DNA from: Moniliella sp. 'wahieum'
Taxonomy: Eukaryota > Basidiomycota > Moniliellomycetes > Moniliellales > Moniliellaceae
Length of the DNA: 64,000 nt
Direction of reading: 5' to 3'
Assembly: GCA_003971905.1 (NCBI GenBank)
Contig: RSEE01000132.1
Span: 90,952-154,951, forward strand
The notes beneath the pieces were generated by a model, which saw only the letters and a program-made list of their open reading frames with translations, was not told the origin of the DNA and did not search any database. Position numbers and translations under genes: made by a program. Of this stretch, positions 10,606 to 23,024 are shown piece by piece (positions within the stretch are counted from its first letter, which is position 1; the number at the start of each line of letters is the position of its first letter).

Positions 10606-13215
10606 GAAATTAAACTCAGTGCTTGTTAATGTGGCGATGAATTGCTTGCTACATCGGTGTCAAGCCATGTGGCGTTGCAGCACCAGCATTCTTCTTTTTC
10701 CTCTTCCCTCTTCATATGGATGGGAGTAATAGTTCTCAGGAGGTACTATGAAGTGAATGTCATAATTTTACCACACTACCATTCTTGTCGGTCAGGTGCA
10801 CAATACTTTACATATCAGGTCAAAGTAGAAACAACTTTTTCCAAGCATGTCTCCGATGTATCAGTGCTTAGTTCACATATCATTGTAGGGTAACCACCAC
10901 ATATCCCTAACTTACATTATTAGTACACACACTCCTTGGCTCTCAACCAAACCAATTCTGAATTCAATATCTCCAGTCAAAATCAGTTCCCATTGATGCA
11001 TGCACAGTCAGGTCATTTTTTCCCGTTGATGAAGTTCAAAATTTTTCAGCTGGTCTAAGTGCTTTTACAACGCACCTTCTATACAACGACGACACGCAGT
11101 TATTCAATAATAGGTCTTTGCGCAGAACCGTTTGATAGTACAGGCCACTGGGGATAGAAAGTCATCTCATGCACTCCATAGCCTCTATCACTTCCATCCA
11201 GTGAAGGTCAGTAGAAAAAAGAACTATTGTCAGTCACTGGTGGATTGCCACGCGAGTATAACACGCCATTCATGGACACAACACATCTTAATCAGAGGAT
11301 CACCTGTTGTACTATCCACAAAACCATCTTATTTATCCTAATACTGTCAAGAGAATTCAACGAAGTAATTAATATTTTTTGATACTACAACCCGCGTCAT
11401 TCTCTTACGCCGCAGCTAAACACTACAGGTGTATATCACTGCCCTGCCTATTTTTAACCATGACCCTTACCTCTCCGTCGTATTGTCCAATCCCCTGGGA
11501 CTCCAATTTCCAAGGATTTATTTTCATGCCGCCGGTTCCCGCAACGCAATATCCGTCCTTATATTGCTCTCCGTCTCACAGCATTTGATACCCAGTTTCT
11601 GAGAGTTATCTTGACGAATACGAACCAGTGGGATATCAGCACCTGTTGGGTTTCATTTGGATACATTAAGCTAGGTGACAGGGCATAATTCCAAAAGTTG
11701 TACACAATATACTATTGTTTCGGACGAACGTTAATACTTGTGTTTGACAGACCATGGTATGGATATGAAGATTGCGCACCCCAAAATCTCTCAACCGTTC
11801 CTTCTATGATGTAATGTCCTCGCCTTGAAACGCCTTGCATTTCTTGAGAAGTGAGGGAAAGAATGCAAGGAGAGTCGCCGTGCTGTGCCAGATTCCGGTG
11901 ACAGATGCGGGACAAAAAGATAGGTAGCCATTGAGGGCGTACGAATGATAAGGCCCTCTCCCCTTCATTGATTAGTTTCAAACTCGATCCTGAAGTCAAG
12001 CAGGACATTTTATGCGTTCATTCATTCAACTAGAAAGTACTCTAAAATTACCAGTAACTGCATGTATTATTCGAGTTGGGTTCATTTCCTGTGGATCATT
12101 GGGTGGCAGAATATTTTAAGGCTACGTTTGCCAAGTTTGTTTGGTTGGGAGTATCAGTACGGGAATCAGTCGGAAATTGGCACAAACGTATCCGTCTATT
12201 CACAACTGTGATTGGAGGTAGTATCGTTCAAATTGGCAATAGGTAAGGTATTTCACGGGTAATTCTGAATCATTTTGCTGTCGGGCAAATTGTTTATTGA
12301 ATATTACCGTTACAATTCAATCAGGCCTAACATTGGATTGTTCGCAGTTTGTGCTGAATGCAGTCATCGGCTACTTACTGTATTCGAGATTTTACTATCG
12401 CGAGGGCGTGACGCGAAACCCTGCACTGCCATCATATCTTCCGATGGAACGACGTGGGCAAGAAGTTGGTCCCCCTTACGTGGCTTATCTAAACCATTAA
12501 TATAATAGAGTCTGTGTGATGTTGACCTGACATAAATGTTGATTAAACCAGTCGTCACTCGTTAGGTACCTTTGAAATGAATGCATTCACGCAAAGATAT
12601 GTTAGGTCAGTAATAGGGTTTGATCCCAATCTTTTTATACCTCGATTGAAAGAAGGCCATGCCGCCCGTTGCAAATGCTCGTCCAGTACATGATCCCTGT
12701 TGTACTACCGTTTTCTATTCGTTTGCCCACGTCGAAATGGTACCCAATCCACAGGTTAACCAAGTATAAATGTTTGACCCATTGCTACGAATGATTCGTC
12801 AGGGGTTGATTGCATCAGTGTTATTGGCGGCGTACGTCATACAGGTGATGCTATATCATTGGTACCCGAGGGCACGACAAAAAAGCTATTCTTTCGATGG
12901 TGCCACGGTCAATGGTGGTGTCCGCTCGGTCACGCACGACATGGTGTGCTTTTCAGCATCCATGAGCCAAAAGGCAAGGGGCTAGGACAAAAAAGGAGGG
13001 GGTAGTGTTGAAGCGGTGCAGGTTCTCAGCACCTACGGCAACACTCCTGGCCCAAGTCTGATATTAGTGAGTACGTATGTTCGATGACCTGCCCGGCGGC
13101 GACTCATTCCTCAGAGGTCAGAGGGGGTTACCGTGGTTATCACCAATATGTCCTTGGGCTAATAGGTGCGTCCAAGCGTGGCTACACGGCTGCGGGGTTG
13201 GTATGGGATAAACCC
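10606..13215. other. AT-rich gene-poor island
   Basis: Clearly richer in A/T than the flanks, with only short ORFs and no RNA gene seen. The composition suggests an old, decayed repeat or heterochromatin-like block. No source element could be recognised. Confidence 0.4.
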
Positions 13216-13740
13216 AAGTTCCCGGAACAAATGGTTGAAAAGCACGGCCATAAGCTGGAGTGGGTTTGGCCATCTCTACTTCATATTTTTACATAAGCCT
13301 CACGTCAGCCACCGGGTGGCGCAGCCACCCGTCCCAGCCACCAGCAAGTATTATTTTGTCTCTCCAGCGTGGAAGGGTTCCAGCGTGGAATAGTGGACCG
13401 GGGGAACGGTGGCTACGGTGGCGACGGGGGAATGGTGGCTAAGGTGGCGAAGCAGCACAGCTGGGCGAAGCCCCAGCCGACCGTGCCGTAGGCCCGATGG
13501 TCCTCCTTGTACCCAATAAATTCGCACCTGTTTAATCCTAAGTCCACATCCCTCTCATTACACAGGAAAAGCCGTGCCAGAAAGTTCCCGGAACAACTGG
13601 CTTAAAAGCACGGCCATAAACTGAATTGCTCTTGGCCATTATCCAAATCTCGCTATAATAGAAGTACTTAGCTGAACCTCATGTTTGCGCCAAGGTTATA
13701 TATCCAAGCAATTCTCACTTGTTTAATCCTAAGTTCGATC
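13216..13740 (+). repeat. Imperfect tandem duplication
   Basis: AGTTCCCGGAACAA followed by AAAAGCACGGCCATAA occurs at 13216-13255 and again near 13577-13620. Both copies are followed by a TTGTTTAATCCTAAGT-like string (about 13527 and 13716). The unit is roughly 190-360 nt and the second copy is shorter. The stretch between holds short GGTGGC-type repeats and a hairpin around 13303-13325. Confidence 0.5.
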
Positions 13741-14041
13741 AAATGCATTTTTGGGTGGGTTAGGGTGTCCATTCTGTCCTGCGGCCACATCAACTTTCGC
13801 CATCGCGGCCGCAACCGTTGCGCTTCAAACTTGATGCCCCTTCAGCACCCAAGACCACACATCTACTCTCTCTCTCTGTGGCCACCTTCTCCTCCAAAGC
13901 AATGGGTTAGGTTAGGGAGTAGCAAAGTCGGCATGACCAGTGTAAGCATAAAAACGTACCGCCAAATCGAAAATGCGACGACGCATGGTTGACCAAGTCG
14001 GCTTCAGGAACACCGTCAACAGAACTTGGACAAACTTTTTG

Positions 14042-14832
14042 TCACACGACCGAGATATGGCCCAGGAGTTGTCCGTCAAAAGTGAACTCTTTCAGACCTC
14101 GCGGGGAACAAGCCGCTTGCGGACAGAAAACCAAGCCTAAATCCTTATTGAGTTGCCGATCCTCCTCTAGGGATGCAGACAAACCCATACCGCGAAGAGT
14201 CATTTGCACCATTTCTGTCAGTGGCGAGTCAGTATAGCACAAAGTAATCCTGGGGTGTGCGGCGAGAGCTGATGGTCCTGACCTTTTTGTGCTCCAGCAA
14301 GCGTTTGAAATGCTGGCGTGTGGTTTGGACATGGTACGGCCCCTAGCCAACGATTCCTGCTTCGCATTGCTTGACAAAAAGACCACTCGAAGAGTCTTGA
14401 TATCGCATAGACTTTCCTCGATGAGTGTGCATGTTGCCCTTGTAACGAGCGGATCGATGAAATACGGATCCAATTCTCCGGAAAAGGGCCACATCAGAGG
14501 GGGAATGCCAGCAAATTCTTCCTGATTAACGGAGCTCTCTTCATCAGTGTCCATTGTGCGGGGGAACAAGGTGTCAGCGTCAAGACCCAGCGAAAAACTT
14601 TTTCGTTGTTCATCGTCGTCGTCTGCGGGTTCAATTGACCTCGCATAATCATTTCACGAACCAACACGGGAACGAGGGGGGGGGGGGAGGGACTACAACG
14701 TAACTCTCGGTTCGTACTCCTTTTTCCCTCTCTTCCGTCGGAGTCGCTGCCGGAATCGCTGTTGACCCCACTGGTGCCACCAGGTGGTTCTTCAGGGGAC
14801 GGTTCGTCACCTTCGAAAGCAGTCTTCACCAC
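14042..14832 (-). CDS. Hypothetical protein, fragmentary
   Basis: Two overlapping minus-strand frames, 14494-14832 and 14042-14569, join into one plausible protein if a single base is restored near 14570-14580. The first part is acidic and Ser-rich (SDSGSDSDGRE), the second is a mixed globular sequence starting near FPRTMDTDEESS. No ATG opens the first frame; an AG just upstream near 14848 could be a splice acceptor, so a 5' exon may be missing. I do not recognise a family. It could be a decayed element ORF. Confidence 0.3.
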
Positions 14833-15496
14833 GGGCTCCGGCTCAGGGCTAGTTCATACGTCGTGTGTCCCTCAGGCGGCGAGCGGCGTTGCTGGATACT
14901 GGGGCGTCCTGACGGTGCGGGGGAGGGAGGCATTGTAGAGTGGCAGTACTGGCTCAACAGAAAGATGATGGCGGGAAAGGTGGTGGGCGGGGGCATGCAG
15001 TTCGCCTAAAAGGGATGCAGCTGTGTGGTCGCTTCCCCCCAGGGGTCGGATTCCCAGGGTCGATCGAGCTGAGATTTGCGGAACGTGAATTGACTTTACC
15101 ACCTCAAATTGAGGCCTGGGGCCGCTGTTTTAGCGATCATCCTGCATCACCCCCAAAACGAAGCATGGTGCTGGAGAGCATGCTGTGCTGCCTGCGACGT
15201 GAGGTGGCTGAAGCCCGTGCGGGGCAGGGTCGCTCCCACGAAGCATGTTAAAGTACGTTAAACGCTAACTGGTCACCGGTCACTGGTAGCCGTACGGTAA
15301 CCTCAGCCTTCAGGCTCCGGCTGGGCGCTGTGAGCGCACAGCCTTGCAAAATAAGACCCGAATACTTCCTGACATGGGGAGAAATAGGTAAACGGACAGA
15401 CAGTTCATGTTGAGCCATCGGGTGGCTCGTGCTTTGGCCAATGTCCCTTCGCTCCTCCTCAGGCCTGGGAGTTCTGTTGTTTTCTCTCTCCTGTTT

Positions 15497-15640
15497 TTCC
15501 TTGTTCCGCAGCTTAGCCCCTGGTGGCGACTCGCTGCTTGCTGTTCCTTTGTAGGTGTTGCTGGTTGACTTAGACCACCACCACCACCAGTGCGATTGCA
15601 TCACCCTCAAAGACCATCCACACTCTAGGTCTCATCAGTT
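15497..15640 (+). repeat. Dispersed repeat, copy B
   Basis: Partner of 40-210 in the same orientation, sharing the CCACCACCACCAC, GTGCGATTGCATCACCCTCA and AGGTCTCATC landmarks. It is non-coding as far as can be seen. Confidence 0.5.
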
Positions 15641-15795
15641 CAAACCCACTTCCGGACCGAGACACCTGTTCACCTAGCTGAACTCTCCTACAGCGACACC
15701 ATCACCATCTCCCCAAGAAACAAAATCTGCCAGCCATGCGATATCGCCAGAACCTTCCCTCAATGGCAAGGAAACAAGAGGGTGCAATTCCTTCG

Positions 15796-15817
15796 CCCCC
15801 CCCCCCCCCCCCCCCCC
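15796..15817. repeat. 22-nt poly-C tract
   Basis: An uninterrupted run of 22 C. Its exact length is unlikely to be reliable given the homopolymer problems elsewhere in the window. Confidence 0.8.
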
Positions 15818-16517
15818 GGTGCCCCGAATCTGATCGCTCGATGATTGGCTGATATCAGGGCCAAAATTACGCCTGGTACGCCCCCTCCGCAAAACATTTG
15901 CCGATTCAATGGTTGCTCGAGGCTAACCGCGCATGCATTGCCTGGCAGGATATGTTACCTTCAAAGCCATCGGCATCAACCAAATCTTGGTTTGAATCGG
16001 TACTATTCGGCATGTTGCGCATCTCAAGCATGTCCTGGTGGAGTACGCATTGAAAACCCCTCCACAGGCCACAGCAACCTCATTTGCGCCTGGGACAAGC
16101 GAGCACAGAGCAGCGCGAAGCCTACATACTGGCCCAAGTGATAGCTCAACGCCGCCAGGCTGCTGTGGGTGCGGCTCCTTCAGCATACCGCCAAGAGGGC
16201 GCGAGACGGCGTAGGCCCATTATACGCGGACCATTCGCCCGTCCCACGCATCTGTTTGGATGCTACCAACGAAGATGAAGAGTCTGAATAGGAATGCCGC
16301 ATCAATTGTGAAGCAGGCGTATGAACCACCAGCGATGAAGACAAGACTCTCTCTGTTGGGTATATAGTCGAGCACTGGAACGCCAGTGGCGTTGATATAT
16401 TAGTAGCTAGCATGCAAGCTATAATAACAGTGGAGGAGATGTCTGCCTGTTCGCCTTCTACCCTTTTGGTTTGTGCTTTCGCAGGGGAGACTGTGATCCT
16501 ACAGCTGCTCCTATCGC

Positions 16518-16588
16518 GGCTCGATGGCGTAGTGGTCACGCGTCACTGACTAATCGGCGATGCCGTGGGTTCGATTCCCATTCGAGCC
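16518..16588 (+). tRNA. tRNA-like gene, isotype unresolved (possibly Ile-AAT or pseudogene)
   Basis: Acceptor GGCTCGA/TCGAGCC is perfect, the D-stem GCGT/ACGC pairs, and the T-arm GTGGG-TTCGATT-CCCAT is good. A TTTCTTTT Pol III terminator follows directly. The anticodon arm is poor: the best stem TCACT/GGCGA has one A-C mismatch and leaves an 8-nt loop GACTAATC, in which U33 would give anticodon AAT. Either a one-base error sits in the loop or this is a tRNA pseudogene. Confidence 0.6.
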
Positions 16589-16589
16589 T

Positions 16590-19380
16590 TTCTTTTCCTC
16601 ACTATTTCCCCCGGGCTGTGCCTTCTCACTATGAATATTTCCAAGCGGAGGCACTATACCGGCAAATAGATGAATGCTAGGCGCCGATTCTGGGAAAACA
16701 CTAAAGGAAGTTTATATATGCCGTATAGGAAACCAACGTGCTTTAAACCCGAAGAGCCAGAACATGGAAATTTCTTATACAAAGTCCGCAGCCGTGTAAG
16801 GACATGGAGTGGGCTTTCGACGTGTAGCAGAGGCGGCTACAGGTGTGGCAAGGAAATGGATTCACCTTGGGCGGTAGTAACTTGCTTGGAGCGGTCGGGG
16901 CTCAGGGACGGGAAGTGTCAGCGGGGAATAAACACTGCCCGTTGAAACTGGAGGCGGCGTCGCTGGAAGGGGGACCGCGCACCGGGTGGGCTTGATTTTC
17001 AATGTGAAGACTCGAGGCGGGCACACGCGACTTACTGGGCTGAGAAACTGGGAACTGGAGGACGAGGTCGAGGAGCGGATGAGCAACTAATAAGATAAGG
17101 AAGAGTTGCCTGGGCTGATCAATCGACGAGGACGGGAGAGGAAGACGGCAATGGCTTGTGGGAGCTACTGCTTACAGACAGTTTAATAAGGGAAACAAGG
17201 GGAACAGGGAGACCAGGGGGAAGGGTTGCCGCGCGGGCACCTTATAAAGGCAAGGAAAACGGGCACGAGGCGACTATTCTGGCAAAGGAGGGTACTGACA
17301 ATTGATTGGCCCCTTTGTGGCTACCGACTCGCTTAGGCAAGAGGAGACTATTGTCGCACGGATACGTACAGTGGTGATCGCATTGGCGATGGCGCTCTCC
17401 ACCGCAAACAGGGACCTGATCCGATCTGATCCAATGACCAACCTGGGGTCGGGGTTAGAAAGGCGAAGGGTGCTCTTGGCTCCCCTGGACTTCAATGTCC
17501 GCCTGTTTTTTTCCCGTCTTCGCCGTGACATTCGTCACGTTAATCTCACAATTCAGCGGCTCTTGCATTAGGACATCGGCCTGACACGCTTCGAGAGGCC
17601 AACGAGTCTGTGTGAATTGCGGCATATACGCGCATGGTGTGTGGGGCACCGGCGGCTGTAGCGGGATCGCGCTGCGGGGACTATACGTTGATGCTCAGTA
17701 ACAAGTTACCCTTAGTCCGCTCCTCGCGGTTTACCTGTGTGGTCCATAATTCCTTTCAGAGAGTACCGTCAGAATAGGCAATCGTTCGACTTTGCGGAGC
17801 TGTGGAGGAGAAACCGCATCAGCGGTGTACCCCACTTTAAAGCGTTGAAAATAAGGTTGAAGGAGAGTCCAGGAGCAATGTGGCCGGGGCACGAGCCGAC
17901 GCTCCTAGGCATAGTACGCTTTCGAGGCAGAGAGTCCCCTGGATTATAATTGATTGCAGTGGCGGCTATGCAATGGCGTTTTACCATATGAATGACGTGG
18001 TTTCTAGTGCCTATGGTGGCCAATGCGATTTGGCGTCCAACCCAGCCTCTCTCTCTCTTCATGGAGTTTGGGGACAGAAATTGCTCGAACAAAGTTAGAA
18101 GGGGGGCTATCCCCTTGGTCCAGCACGCGGTGCAGGTACTACTTAGGGACGAATGTAAAAGGCTATGACTATAGTTGCATCGCTGTGGGCCTTCGGGTCA
18201 TATAGGTGAGAGGGTGGGGTTCAATTTTGTTTATGTGCGTTCGAAGCGCGCCATTACATCGAACTTATCCCCGCGGCACATACTATTACTAACACGACAT
18301 CGTCAGCTAGCTTCCGTCAAAGATTAAGAGAAGGATCGCGCCGGGAACCCGAACACTTGGTATGCCTGTGGCAATAAGGCCTTCTCAGTGATGCGGCCTG
18401 CTTCCCTGAGTTCTAGTGATGGAAGCGATCGAGGGCCCATTATTTGTTGTGCCTTAGCACGATGTCCAAACCCTCGTTGGGACGGGTTGCTGCCACAGAT
18501 ACAAAGTTGTGGGAATCGTGCTTGTCCCACACGCTCTGGCACATAATGCGAGAGAGCCGACACACCGTCGTGCGAGTAAGGCGATCGGTGGAGTGTGTCT
18601 GTGGGGTTGCGTTCCTTGCTTTTCTCTCCATGGTGCTTAATTGCGCCCGTGAGCAGCTCACTTTGTCGGAAGGTTGTCGAGGCTGTGGTCCCATCCATGG
18701 GGTCCAGACAGAACACGTGCATTTGAGCTTGAAGTTTAGGCAAGTTCTTTTCAATTGAAGTGTGAAGCTTGAAGCTAGTTGGTCATGCAACCCCGCCGTT
18801 GGTTTTAATTGGGTCCCACAGTGGGTGCAGCTGTAGTATTAATAGCTGTGGCTATAGTGAGTCCTGTGAGTCCTGAGATCAGCGTTGCGGCACAGCGTCA
18901 ATCATCATGCATCAGCACAGACTGTGGGGCGCGAGCATCGGGGCCAAGGAGAAAAAGGGCCGAGTCTTGGCATCCAGGGACGATGTGGAGCGGCCAGGTA
19001 CAGCTGGGGTGCAATTAAACAAAACGAGACCCTACTGCGTATAGAGGAACGATCAATCTTATATCTATGCCGGTGCGAGGAGCTGCAACAGCGATACTAT
19101 CCTGGGTGATCTACATAGAGCTGTCACACCCCACAAAATGAAGAGGAACGACAACCGAGGCCAAGGATGTGCCCAATGAGGTTATTGGTTGCCAGAGACA
19201 CACCGCTGGATAGAATGCAAGGCTCATCCGCCGGTCAGGCCAGTTGGTCCGATTCGGGGATGGGGCACTACTGCCTAGTGGAGCTTCCGCTTTCCGCTGA
19301 AATTGGTTCCTGGATAAACCACTGCACAAGTCACTGGAGGGCACAGCAGTGTCAATGTGCTACTAAAATACCTTTTCCAT
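16590..19380. other. Gene-poor stretch
   Basis: About 2.8 kb upstream of the sugar transporter, with many short ORFs in all frames and none with recognisable domains. No RNA gene was seen. Confidence 0.35.
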
Positions 19381-19386
19381 AATATA
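19380..19386 (+). promoter_or_regulatory. TATA box of the sugar transporter
   Basis: TAATATAAG lies about 145 bp upstream of the ATG at 19528, followed by a long C/T-rich leader (CCCACCCCTCC..) of the kind seen before fungal start sites. Confidence 0.45.
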
Positions 19387-19527
19387 AGCAACAATGGCCG
19401 TGACATCTACTTTTCCCACCCCTCCCCCCCTCGTCCCCACACCTCACCCGCCTCCACACAACCCACACCTTCTCCCCTCCTTGAAGCGGTTGATCATTCA
19501 CTTGCTTACGACCCCTGAGCCCATACC

Positions 19528-21972
19528 ATGAAGGCCCCGAACATTACCCATCCGTCACGATTGTTCAGCCAGAAGGAGGACTCGTCCCAGGTTGATGACA
19601 TCGAACGTGAAGTCGCCTTTGTTCCGCCCAAATACCTAGGGCTGTCGGGCCACCGTCTGTCTGGCGCCATTGGCCTTGCAGCCGGGGCTGGCTTCCTCAT
19701 GTTCGGCTACGACCAAGGCGTGATGGGTTCCCTTTTTACCCTTCCCTCCTTCCGCCACCGTTTCGACTCAATTAACACGACCGAGCACAAGGAGCTGCAC
19801 TATGCAGTGATGCAGGGCCGTACGTCTTTCCTCCTCGTTCTCTCCATCCTCCATCTCGCCGCTGATTGGATTGTTTGGAAACAAAACAGTTACCACTGGG
19901 CTGTATGAAATCGGCTGTTTCGTTGGAGCGCTGGCCTGTCTCGTGATCGGAGACCGCATTGGCCGTCGCAAGGTCATCACCTGGGGCGTGGCGATCATGA
20001 TCATAGGCGCCATCCTCCAGTGCACTTCGTTCAAATTGAGCCAGTTGATTATCGCGCGTGTTGTGACAGGTATCGGCAATGGAATGAAGACAGCCACCAT
20101 CCCAATGTACCAGTCGGAGTGCTCTCCTCTCATTTGCGTGGCCAACTAATCATGATTGAAGGTGCACTGATTACCGGTGGGATCATGCTCAGTACGTTCC
20201 CTTCGCTCACTGCCAACTGCTTGAACCTCATGCGAAGAGCGCTCACCTTCTTTTGCTGTGTTTTCTCTTTGTATTCTATTCTAGGCTATTGGATCGACTT
20301 CGCCTTTTACTGGGTGGAGCGAAAGCACCCAAACAGCCCCCCGTTGATGCGGCGTGGCGTGTTCCCATCGCCTTGCAATTCTGCTGGCGCTTCCGACGCT
20401 GTTTCTCACCATGTCGCTTTGTGAAAGCCCACGTTTCCTGATGCTCAAGAACCAAGAGGAAGAGGCGCGCAAAGTGCTCTCATCTCTCAACGAACTTCCA
20501 CCAGATCACCCGGAGATCACAATGGCCATTGAGGAGATGCGGGAGTCGGTGGGGGCCGCCAAGTCGTTGACCTGGCGTGAGATCTACTCAAACGGACCAA
20601 CGCGGAACCTACACCGCGTCATCCTTGGGTTCATTAGCCAATGTTTCCAATAGGTGAGTGCTCCTCTCTTCTTGCATATATACAGTCACTCTTCTATTCT
20701 TTCCTTCAGCACTCACCGTGGGGAAGATTATTATCATAAGCCTCCCGAACTTCTTCTGGGGCACCGTGGAGTCTTATTGGAGAGCGTGAATCACAAGAGA
20801 TATTGTTTGGTCTCTCCACATCAGAACTGTTGACTCTGATTTCTCGTGCAGATTTCCGGGATCAACCTCATCACGTACTACGCTGGAACCATCTTCCAAA
20901 ACAACCTTGGATTTGGCCCACTAATGAGCCGTGTCCTAGCTGCAGCCAACGGAACCGAATACTTTGCTGCCTCTTGGATCGCTTATTACCTTGTCGAACA
21001 CGTTGGTAGGCGTCCTCTGATGCTATTTGGGGCAGCAGGTCAATGTCTCACGATGCTTGTCCTTGCGGTTACCAATGCGCCGAGCGTGACCCACCCTCGT
21101 CTTAAGAAGAATGATGTCGTTGGCGGTACCAATACAGCCGCTTCTGTGATCGCCACAATCTGCCTCTTTTTGTTTAACACTTTCTTTGCCATTGGATGGC
21201 TTGGCATGACGTGGCTCACGCCCGCAGAAATGACGCCGCTTGTGGTGCGGGCGGCCGCAAATGGGTGGGCACATTTTCCTATGAATAACCGACACATGTG
21301 TGTCAGTGGACGTATTGCTGACGATGCCGCTTTCCCGTTGTCAGGATCTCAACCGCTTCCAATTGGATTTGGAATTTCCTCGGTACGTCTTCTTATCTCT
21401 TCTGTCGCCCGGTTTTTCCAAGAGGGCAAATGCGCTGACATAAATAAACGTGTACATGCAGTGGTTATGGTGGGTCGCATTGCCAATGTATCTCTCAGCA
21501 CAGGACTAACTCCTCTATGCAGGTAACCCCCATCAGTTTCGTGCAAATCAAGTACAACGTCAGTATAATTGCCCCCTCCCCGATTGATGACCTTGTGCAC
21601 GTCTGACAAACTTTCTCTCATCACCCTGGTCGTCGGTCTAACCAGACATACACCGTCTTTTGTGTGCTCAATCTTTTCATCTTGGTCTGCACCTATTTCA
21701 TTTTCCCAGAGACCATGGGCCGAAGCCTGGAAGAGATGGACGCGATCTTTGCTCAGTCGTCCAAGATCAACCCCTACGACGTGGTGCGTGTAGAGCGTCG
21801 CACCCCACGCAAATATGACCGCCATGGCCATCCCGTTGTCCTGCACCAAGATCTGTCATGGAAAGATTCGATCCCTCCGGGCGGACGGGTGATTCAAAGC
21901 GAGGACGTTGGTATTGAACAGCTGGGCGAATTCGTTCCTGGTGAGAGGCCCGAAGAAAATTGTTGCAGATGA
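19528..21972 (+). CDS. MFS sugar transporter, eight exons
   Basis: A 12-helix hexose/proton symporter type. Landmarks are GYDQGVMGSLF, IGDRIGRR (loop 2-3), SECSPSHLRGQL, ESPRFLM, ISGINLITYYAG, WLTPAEMTPLVVRA and the end motif FPETMGRSLEEMD. Exons, chosen by GT-AG sites and family fit: 19528-19819, 19890-20191, 20285-20653, 20852-21264, 21345-21382, 21462-21469, 21523-21558, 21646-21972. The sixth exon is only 8 nt. Breaks look like single lost bases near 20125, in the C-run 20337-20342 and at TT 20379-20380. Exon 3 also ends in an in-frame TAG (20651-20653) where the family has Gln. The second intron (93 nt) is open in frame, so retention would insert 31 residues. The protein is inferred functional only if these breaks are sequence errors. 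Confidence 0.8.
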
Positions 21973-22929
21973 GGAGGCTTGAAGAGATGAGCACATCTCT
22001 CCCCTTGCTTCTTCCCTCAGTTTTTCGCCACGGTATCACTGTTTATTACGCCAACTGCTGCGCCTTTTTCCGTGTATACTCCCCCCCCCCCTTTGGTTGA
22101 TATCCTTATTAATCCGGTTCCTTACGCCACCTCACGCCCCCCTTGACCCTCTCTTCACACCGACTGTTCGTCGCTGGAGGAGAGGAGGATACAAGGTAAC
22201 GACTACGTTCCAGTATTAGTTTTGGTGGCCTGTGCTTTGCTCTCCATCTGGGTCGACCATCGAATGATCTACCTCTCGCTGTGCCATATACAGCTCACGA
22301 AATGTGGATATGAGAAGAGATATTAGTAGTATAGGTTGATGATGGTTGGTGTGCACGCTTCCATTGATCCGACTATACTCTCACGTTGTATGCTTTCCTT
22401 CCACTGCTCAGAGTCGTATACTACGGCTCGACGAGGAAGATTAAATACTGTGCCCCCAAAAGGCATCATACACAGTATATAGTTGTGTGCGCGGCGGCCC
22501 CGTTTCGCCGCTGTTCCACCCTCCTTGTTCGCGCCTCCGGGATGCCTCCCCCTGATTGCTTCCCCACAACTTCTGCCCTGTGCCTTGCTCGCTCCCCCAA
22601 GTTGATGAACTAATAACAAACGGCCAGACCGCATATAACCTTCCTTCCACCAGTTCCTTCCTTTTTTTGCCGTAGCCTTCCGCGTGATCAGCGGAGCGGC
22701 GGAAGAGACCGTTGGGACTGCGATATTGGACAGCTCCGACACATCACTATCATCACTGCTAAGTCTGCCCCCGCCGAGTACTGCTACTACTACTAGCCTT
22801 TCCCTTCAACGACAAAGGAACATGGTCACGGTGGATATTAAAGGAATATCGGTGGACGCTTTGACGATGATTCGACCTAGCTCTTCGCATTGTGGATCAT
22901 TCCGCGTGAAGAAAAAAAGGAAAAAAACT
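21973..22929. other. Intergenic between sugar transporter and tRNA-Cys
   Basis: No gene was recognised. A run of 11 C (about 22081-22091) follows the transporter. Confidence 0.4.
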
Positions 22930-23024
22930 CAGGAGTAGGTCGGACTTGAACCAACGACTTCAAGATAAAACTGCTCAATCAGAGAGAGTTGCAATCTCAC
23001 ACGCTAACCGCTGCGTCACTACTC
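22930..23024 (-). tRNA. tRNA-Cys(GCA) with 22-nt intron
   Basis: Minus-strand cloverleaf: acceptor GGAGTAG/CTACTCC, a D-arm with GCGGTTAGC, anticodon stem TGAGA/TCTTG, loop TTGCAA-A interrupted by a 22-nt intron after position 37 (CTCTCTCTGATT..TTTT), and T-arm GTTGG-TTCAAGT-CCGAC. The anticodon is GCA. T-runs follow on the minus strand (TTTTTTTCCTTTTTTT), fitting Pol III termination. Confidence 0.9.

Noticed and set aside
20192-20284. Reading the 93-nt segment as coding
   Set aside because: It is open in frame, but has GTACGT and CTAG ends, and its removal restores the transporter sequence GGIMLSYWIDF.
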